Source of the DNA: Symbiodinium natans
Lineage: Eukaryota; Sar; Dinophyceae; Suessiales; Symbiodiniaceae
Reading direction: 5' to 3'
Assembly (NCBI GenBank): GCA_905221605.1
Contig: CAJNDS010000051.1
Location: 24,580 to 59,579 of the forward strand
Length of the DNA stretch: 35,000 bases
A program made the translations under genes and the position numbers. Below are positions 29,593 to 35,000 of this stretch, piece by piece (within the stretch, counting starts at the first letter, position 1; each line of letters begins with the position of its first letter). Under the pieces are notes generated by a model that saw nothing but the letters and a program-made list of their open reading frames with translations, was not told the DNA's origin and made no database searches.

Positions 29593-30269
29593 ACACATAC
29601 ATACGTAAATACATACGTTACATGCATACATTCATGCATGCATACATACAGTACATACATACATGCTATTCCTCACAAAGGCGTGGCATTATGCCATGCA
29701 TGTATGCATATATACATGCATACACACGTGACTGCACAAGCACATGCGTTCCTACGTGTACGCATACATGCACATTTACATGCACAAGCCTACAGATGCA
29801 CTGCTTTTGTGCCTGCCTTACCATGGTCATTACGCTGCTCTACCTTCACAACACAAAGCACACAGTGCACACACACACACACACAGCCGCTGAGCACATT
29901 AGAGCAATGACCTCATTCGTCGTTCAAGCTTAGTCTACCACTTAAGCCGTTTTCTCATTCGTTTACTCGATGAAGCTCTGTCATTGTGTGCGCGTGCGAG
30001 TCATTACTCGCTTTAGTTGTTGTAGCACCTCAGTATGACTTCTTCGTGAGGGGCCTCACAGCACAACACACAGCCACGATGACCATCGCAAGATAAAACC
30101 GCATACATACACGCATAAGCCAATACCGTTAATGTGTTTGCACCATTGCCAAGGTTCGGAATAACTTCATTGAACGTACAAACGTGTTCTACAACTTGAA
30201 CACCCGGTAATCGCATGGTGCATTGCCGATCTGCCGTGTTCTGATTCCCGTTAATGACAGTCCGTGTCT

Positions 30270-30510
30270 CTGTGCGTGCGTGCGCGTGTGCGTGTGCGTG
30301 TGCGTGCGCGTGCGCGTGTGGGCGTGCGTGTGCGTGTGCATGTGCGCGTGTGTGCGCGTGCGCGCGTGTGCGCGTGTGCGCGTGTGCGCGTGTGCATGTG
30401 TGCGCTTGTGCGCGTGTGCGCGTGTACGCGTGTGCGCGTGTGCGCGTGTGCGCGTGTGCACGTGTGCGTGTGTGCGTGTGTGCGCGTGTGCGCGTGTGCG
30501 CGTGTCTGCG
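30270..30510 (+). repeat. Alternating GTGCGC tract
   Basis: Near-perfect purine-pyrimidine alternation with GCGTGTGC-type units over 240 bp. Confidence 0.95.
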
Positions 30511-30603
30511 TTTAGGGTTCCAGGGTTTAGGGTGTTAGGGCTTTAGGGTTTTAGGGTTTATAGGGTGTTAGGGGTTTAGGGGTTTAGGGTTTTAGGGTTT
30601 TAG
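30511..30603 (+). repeat. TTTAGGG array fused to the GTGCGC tract
   Basis: Units of 7-9 nt (TTTAGGG, TTTTAGGG, TTAGGGG) begin directly where the tract ends. Confidence 0.85.
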
Positions 30604-30673
30604 GCTTTGTGGGCATTGCCACTTGTGTCTGGTATTTGAGTTGTTTCAAGTTTGCTGTGCGGAGCTTTAACCG

Positions 30674-30835
30674 TGCGTGCGTGCGTAAGTGGGCGGGCGG
30701 GCGGGCGTGTGCGTGTGTGCGTGTGTGCGTGTGTGCGTGTGTGCGTGTGTGCGTGTGTGCGTGTGTGCGTGTGTGCGTGTGTGTGTGACCGTGTGTGCGT
30801 GTGTGCGTGTGGTGGCGTGCGTGCGTGCGTGCGTA

Positions 30836-30881
<46 letters not shown>

Positions 30882-30946
30882 TGCGTGCGTGCTTGCGTTG
30901 CGTGCGTGCGTGCGTGCGTGCGGCGTGCGCGTGCGTGCGTGCGTGC

Positions 30947-31019
<73 letters not shown>

Positions 31020-31196
31020 TGTGGGTGGGTGTGTGTGTGTGTGTGTGTGTCTGCGTGCCAGCGTTTGCGTGTGCATGTGCGTGTGCGTGTGCGTGTGGGT
31101 GTGTGTGTGTGTGTGTGTGTCTGTGTGTGTGTGTGTGTGTCTCTGTGTGTGTGTGTGTGTGTGCGTGTGTCTGGGTGTGTGTGCCTGTGTGCGTGT
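30674..31196 (+). repeat. GTGC/GTGTGC/(GT)n compound microsatellite
   Basis: Blocks of GTGTGC, GTGC and a (GT)33-type run at 30949-31016, over 520 bp of nearly unbroken alternation. Confidence 0.95.
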
Positions 31197-31430
31197 AACT
31201 CCTGTTTCTAAGGCCAGTGAGTGTATATGCTGTAAGAAGATACTCTGGACTATCTGACAAGCGCAAGTGCAGAAAGCAGGCGTGATGCCAACCAACGAAG
31301 CTAGCGGAACGAGTGTGGGGGAAACAATGCAGTTTCCCTCTTCTCCCAATGTGAGAACACTAGCGCTTGCTAGCATGTAGAGCTGAGCAAATTTGCGCGC
31401 AAAAGCAGGGCAATATTTTTTGAACCCCAG

Positions 31431-31692
31431 ACCGGTGCGGCCCGCCAGGTCGTGGGTCCTCGTTTCGCGGCCGTGGCCGCGGCCGCGGCCGAGCTCGGCC
31501 AAAAAGAGTTGAACTTCGTTTACAAGCTGATGATGCATGTGCACGACATGCGTAGAACCAGAGCGCTTATGAGACACGCTGCTGTGCTTGGACAGCAGCT
31601 CAACAGCACGGTTCGGGCGGCGGAGCCCCAAATTGAACTCGACGGTCCAGCCAAGCAACTGCGTGCGGAACAACTCCTCCGAGAGAATCTGG
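31431..31692 (+). CDS. Ankyrin-repeat protein, upstream exon
   Basis: The frame is open from a TATTTTTTGAACCCCAG acceptor at 31430 to a GT donor at 31693. It encodes an Ala-rich start, then a helical charged segment (KELNFVYKLMMHVHDMRRTR; LRAEQLLRENL). Splicing 31693-31792 joins it in phase to the ankyrin exon. I do not recognise the domain. The true 5' end of the gene is unknown; an upstream intron would contain the GT-rich microsatellite at 30.7-31.2 kb. The opposite strand is also open but reads as low-complexity His/Thr through the microsatellite and was discarded. Confidence 0.5.
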
Positions 31693-31801
31693 GTTCCTGT
31701 CAAGGGATTTGCTTTAAGTTACCATCGTAGCGAAAGTCTATCATTTACTATAGATCCCATATATGGTAACTTAGGTTAAACCCTTGAACCAGAACCCAGG
31801 A
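31690..31801 (+). mobile_element. Inverted-repeat introner forming the ankyrin gene intron
   Basis: The 100-nt intron (31693-31792) is almost entirely a pair of ~36-bp terminal inverted repeats. The left end begins TGGGTTCCTGTCAAGGG and reaches AAGTTACCAT at about 31725. The right end begins ATGGTAACTT at about 31764 and finishes AACCCTTGAACCAGAACCCA. The GT donor and the AG acceptor lie inside the repeats. This is the architecture of introner elements that create introns on insertion. Confidence 0.7.
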
Positions 31802-32811
31802 ATGCTGATCCGAACCCACCGGACCAGCTCGGTCGAACAGGTCTCATCTATGCTGCCTGCGACGGGAACCTGAAGCTGATCAAGATCTTGCTGAATGCCG
31901 GAGCCCAGCCGGAGGCCCACGATGAGCTAGGCAACACCGCCCTCATCAATGCTGCAGGACTCGGCCACTACGAGGTGGTCGAGGCGTTGGTGAAGGCTGG
32001 AGCCCAGGTTGAGGCCCACGGACAGATTGGTGTCACATCCCTCATGGTCGCTGCAGCGAGTGGCCACTTGATGGTGGTCGAGGTCTTGGTGAAGGCTGGA
32101 GCCCAGCTGGAGGCCTGCAATGAGGATAGGGACACAGCCATCATGGTCGCTGCACGCAACGGCCACTTGAAGGTGGTCGAGGCTCTGCTGAAGGCCGGAG
32201 CGCAGCCGGAGGCCCGCGATGAGAAAGGCAACACAGGCCTTGTATTCGCCGCGCAAGAGGGCCACCACGAGGTGGTCGAGGCTTTGCTGAAAGCCAGAGC
32301 GCAGCTGGAGGCCCGGAATGAGGATGGCCAAACAGCTGTAACACTCGCCGCATCAGACGGCCACCACGACGTGGTCGAGGCCTTGGTGAAGGCCGGAGCG
32401 CAGCTGGAGGCGCGCAATGAGCTTGGTGAAACAGCCCTCATGTGCGCAGCTGAGAACGGCCATGTGCAAGTAGTCGAGGCCTTGGTGAAGGCCCGAGCCC
32501 AGCTGGAGGCCCGCAATAAGAAACAGACTGGTTTCACAGCCCTCATGTTTGCTGCAGGCGCAGGCCACTTGAAAGCGGTTGAGGCGCTGCTCAAAGCCGG
32601 AAGTCAAGCTGATGCGCACGGTGACGGGGGCCTCACAGCCCTCATGTGGACTGCCTTCTCAGGTCACTTGCACGTGGTTGAGGCCTTGCTGGAGGCCGGT
32701 GCCCAACCGCAGGCCCGCGACGCGGTTGGCAAAACGGCCCGGAACTATGCGCAACAATCTGGGAAACTGCAGATTGCAGAATTCCTGGGACGATACATCG
32801 TTGCCCACTGA
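31793..32811 (+). CDS. Ankyrin-repeat protein, main exon with stop codon
   Basis: About ten tandem 33-residue ankyrin repeats run from 31807 to the TGA stop at 32809. Each carries the family pattern (TALxxAAxxGHxxVVEALxKAGAQxEA): for example DELGNTALINAAGLGH, NEDGQTAVTLAASDGH and GDGGLTALMWTAFSGH. The eighth repeat has a two-residue insertion (NKKQTGFTALMFAAG), and the last (GKTARNYAQQSGKLQIAEFL) is a C-terminal cap. There is no in-frame ATG between the upstream in-frame stop at 31777 and the repeats, so this must be an internal or terminal exon. The acceptor at 31791-31792 gives phase continuity with 31431-31692. Consecutive repeats are very similar at the DNA level, suggesting recent internal duplication. 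Ankyrin repeats are generic protein-binding scaffolds; no catalytic domain is visible, so the partner is unknown. Confidence 0.85.
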
Positions 32812-33112
32812 AGCCTTGAAAAAGCCCGGACATTCTCGACGTCTCATTGTAGCGGGTTTTGGGGGGTTATTGTAGTATAAGTATCTAGGGACACTAAGGG
32901 ACTACCATTAGTAACTATTCCGAGCACCATACTACAGGGTATGTGCGGTTTCTGGCTGAGAGTGTAGGGCTTCAGGGTTAGAGGCTTTAGGGGCTTTAGC
33001 GGCTTTAGATTCCCCAAAGAACGGCTATGTACCTGCTTGGCTTCCCTTAAGGGTATAAAGAGGGTAGGGACCCTTAATCTTACGCCCACACACAGCCCCC
33101 ATTTAAAAAAAA

Positions 33113-33145
33113 ACACATATATACACATATATATATATATATATA
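33113..33145 (+). repeat. (TA)n microsatellite
   Basis: CATATATACACATATATATA then more TA, between the ankyrin gene and the kinase-like exons. Confidence 0.9.
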
Positions 33146-33249
33146 GACATACCTGCTATATACCTAAGCAGCCCCGAAACAACCCATAAAGAAATTCTAA
33201 GATCCCTTATAGGGGTCCCTCCTTTAGTCCCCTGACTCCCACCTCCCAG

Positions 33250-33292
33250 GAGCTGGATAAGGCGGATGCGATCTACCGTCGCGCCTTCGCTT
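33250..33292 (+). CDS. TPR-like exon candidate
   Basis: It follows CCCACCTCCCAG and reads ELDKADAIYRRAFA, like a tetratricopeptide helix, to a GTACCG donor. Phase fits the kinase-like exon at 33381. Only 14 codons. Confidence 0.35.
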
Positions 33293-33380
33293 GTACCGTA
33301 CGCCGCACACGCTCTTTTTGTCTAGAGTCCAGGGTGCAATTAGGGCTTAGGTGCTTAGGGGTTTTGGCTTTGGGGTTCAG

Positions 33381-33452
33381 CTGTGGAGCAGTTTTGTTCC
33401 AGTGGCTCGCTCTTTGATGTTGTGGAGGCTGCATTGCAAGATGGACGGGGCT
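33381..33452 (+). CDS. Protein-kinase-like exon (hinge region)
   Basis: It reads VEQFCSSGSLFDVVEAALQD from GGGGTTCAG to a GTGGAG donor. The pattern hydrophobic-E-x-(F/Y)-C-x-x-GSLFD-x-(V/L) is typical of kinase strand 5, hinge and helix D (TKL or MAPKKK-like). No catalytic loop (HRD) or DFG is visible within the window. Confidence 0.5.
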
Positions 33453-33515
33453 GTGGAGTACTATACTTTAATACTGTTATTTTGGTTCTGGGTTCCTATT
33501 ATACTTTTTTTCCAG

Positions 33516-33533
33516 GGTCTACTCCGGAGCAGG
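33516..33533 (+). CDS. 18-nt microexon of the kinase-like gene
   Basis: A strong acceptor (ATACTTTTTTTCCAG) and donor (G|GTAATCC) bracket 18 nt. Spliced to 33452 it gives GWSTPEQ after LQDGRG, matching the kinase helix D/E linker (..LSxEQ..). The intron is 63 nt. Confidence 0.4.
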
Positions 33534-33956
33534 GTAATCCGTGCTTCTGTGCTTCTGATTACTAGGCCCCCCCCTCCCCCCGGGGAATGATGGCAAGGGG
33601 TCGATTATTTCCTGGGCTGGGATGGGGGGAGGGGGGTGGGCGAGGTGCGCGGAAAGGGGCTGTCCTCTTGTGTCCTTTTCCACTCCTCTTCTTGGAAGGC
33701 TTATGTTTTTGCCTCGTTTTCTGCTGCAGTCTCCAATTCCAAAAAATCCGAGAGCACGTCGTATCATTACTTAAGCAATTCAAAATATCTGTGCTTCGTT
33801 CCCTTCTTGGGAGGTCGCTTAGGGGGGTTCTATTCTATCTGGGGTAAGAAAAGTGAATGAAAAGGGATACCCCTATTTTGGGAAATGCCCATATGGGTCA
33901 TTCTGTGAACTTCTAGGAGCACTCAAGAGAAATCCACTCTCTAGACCTGTCGAAGC

Positions 33957-34048
33957 CCTAAGCCCTCAACCCTAAACCCTAAACCCTAAACCCGAAACCC
34001 GAAACCCTAAACCCTAAACCCTAAGCCCTAAGTCCTAAACCGTGCTAG
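33957..34048 (-). repeat. CCCTAAA array
   Basis: Includes CCCGAAA and CCCTAAG. 33600-33956 to its left shows T-rich unique sequence with one good acceptor (TTTTCTGCTGCAG, 33730) and no confident exon. Confidence 0.9.
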
Positions 34049-34151
34049 GAGTGCTCGGCGAGTGCAGACGACGTGGAATGCCTTGGGACGTGAAGTGCCT
34101 GCAGGATCTGGCGACGTTGCGCTGTGACCCGTTTGGCACTGGCTCAATCAG
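34049..34151 (+). CDS. Exon candidate
   Basis: It reads VLGECRRRGMPWDVKCLQDL then ATLRCDPFGTGSI after GTGCTAG behind a C-array; the donor falls in a TTTCGGG array (AG|GTTTCGGG) and repeats every 7 nt. Confidence 0.5.
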
Positions 34152-34505
34152 GTTTCGGGTTTCGGGTTTCGGGTTTAGGGTTTAGGGTTTAGGGTTAGGG
34201 TCTAGGGTCTAGGGTCTAGGGTCTATGTTTTAGGGTTTAGGGTTTAGTTGTTTAGGGCTCATTCAAGGTTTGACACTGAACCCGCCAAAATCCTAACAAC
34301 TCTTCTCCCTTAAGCCCGTAAACACCTAAACCCATAAACCCGCACGCCCATCAACCCGTCAACCCCATAAACCCATCAACCCATCAGCCCATAAACCCGC
34401 AAGCCCATAAACCCGAACCCTATACCCTAAACCCTAAACCCTAAACCCTAAACCCTAAACCCTAAGCCCTAAACCCCAAACCCTAAACCCTCAACCCTGC
34501 CCCAG
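34152..34505. repeat. Telomeric intron: G-array then C-array
   Basis: TTTCGGG then TTTAGGG/TCTAGGG 34152-34255, spacer, decayed CCCATAAA-type units 34310-34410, CCCTAAA to 34493. Confidence 0.85.
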
Positions 34506-34587
34506 GCAAGCAGCATCGCCAGGCCGATGCTGCGGAACTCCTGGAGGAGCCCCTCAGTCCTACAACCTTGAAAAGGGGGCTCTTAGG
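34506..34587 (+). CDS. Exon candidate
   Basis: It reads KQHRQADAAELLEEPLSPTT then LKRGLL between CTGCCCCAG and TTAGG|GTTTAGGG. Confidence 0.5.
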
Positions 34588-34905
34588 GTTTAGGGTCTGG
34601 GGTTTGGGGTTTAGGGTTTGGGGCTTAGGGTTTAGGGTTTTGCTGTTTTAGGGTTTGGGGTTTGGGGTTTAGGGTTTTAGGGTTTGGGGTTTGGGGTTTA
34701 GGGCTTAGGAAGTTAAACAGGTTGGTGGTCTCTTTCATTGGGTTTCTGTTTCAAAAGGGGTGGATATAGGGGGATCCTTAGGGTTTAGGGTTTTAGGGTT
34801 TGGGGTTTGGAGCTTAGGGTCTAGGGTTTGGGGTTTAGGGTTTTGGGTTTAGGGTTTAGGGTTTGGGGTTTGGGGTTTGGGGTGTGGGGTTTGGTGGTTT
34901 AAAGC
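34588..34905 (+). repeat. Mixed TTTAGGG/TTTGGGG array to near window end
   Basis: Long degenerate G-units interrupted by a ~90-bp unique stretch (34700-34780). Nothing else seen to 35000. Confidence 0.85.
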
Positions 34906-35000
34906 CCGCAAAGGCTGAACAAAGCCAAGCCCCAAAGTCCCCATTTTGCGTCGTAAGTTTGAAGAGCATCATTGTCGCGAATGTGTTCTTGAGGGTTGTT

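Noticed and set aside
29364-31703. Long frames rich in Tyr/His/Ile, Cys/Val/Arg or His/Thr
   Set aside because: They are translations of CATA, GTGC and GT microsatellites, open in several frames and on both strands.
31966-32619. Minus-strand frames antisense to the ankyrin repeats
   Set aside because: They are shadows produced by the strong codon bias and 99-bp periodicity of the plus-strand repeats.
1-35000. tRNA, rRNA or spliced-leader genes
   Set aside because: Reading both strands I found no cloverleaf-like or rRNA-like segment and no full spliced-leader sequence. Short GGCTCAA matches (for example 12771) are too weak.

Overview
The window looks like nuclear DNA from a protist with plant-type telomere repeats (TTTAGGG/CCCTAAA). 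A dinoflagellate is the best guess. The grounds are short exons flanked by inverted-repeat intron elements, an all-plus-strand gene layout, a secreted CD38-like protein, ankyrin repeats, and abundant microsatellites. A chromerid or another alga with TTTAGGG telomeres is not excluded, and I found no intact dinoflagellate spliced-leader sequence.

Positions 1-27.8 kb are a mosaic. Several dozen interstitial telomere-type arrays, in both orientations and with many unit variants, alternate with 60-150 bp non-repetitive islands. Many islands read as exons: an open frame, an AG in front and a GT behind. Their edges follow a rule. Exons tend to end directly on a TTTAGGG array, which supplies the GT donor (..G|GTTTAGGG). 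Upstream of many exons lies a CCCTAAA array followed by a short AG tail. Read this way, the arrays are intron ends, and many introns would fold as TTTAGGG/CCCTAAA hairpins. The best evidence is a phase-consistent hand-built model of 18 exons from 13080 to 26382 (508 codons). It has a signal-peptide exon, a Ser/Thr-rich segment and a SPRY-like domain that stays continuous across three telomeric introns. Upstream (about 700-12800) some twenty further exon candidates belong to one or more unidentified plus-strand genes. Dispersed inverted-repeat elements of at least four families also sit in introns, several with splice sites inside their ends.

From 28 kb the style changes. A long uninterrupted reading frame (28068-29261) encodes a secreted protein with the conserved Trp/Trp/Glu spacing of ADP-ribosyl cyclase/CD38. 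Between 29.3 and 31.4 kb lie CATA and GT/GTGC microsatellites and one telomeric array. An ankyrin-repeat protein follows (exons 31431-31692 and 31793-32811), split by a 100-nt intron that is itself an inverted-repeat introner. Downstream (33.2-34.6 kb) are protein-kinase-like exons, including an 18-nt microexon, then two more exon candidates within telomere-type arrays that continue to the window end.

All exon structures were built by eye without transcripts or database searches. Individual short exons are moderate or low confidence; the overall pattern is stronger than any single call.
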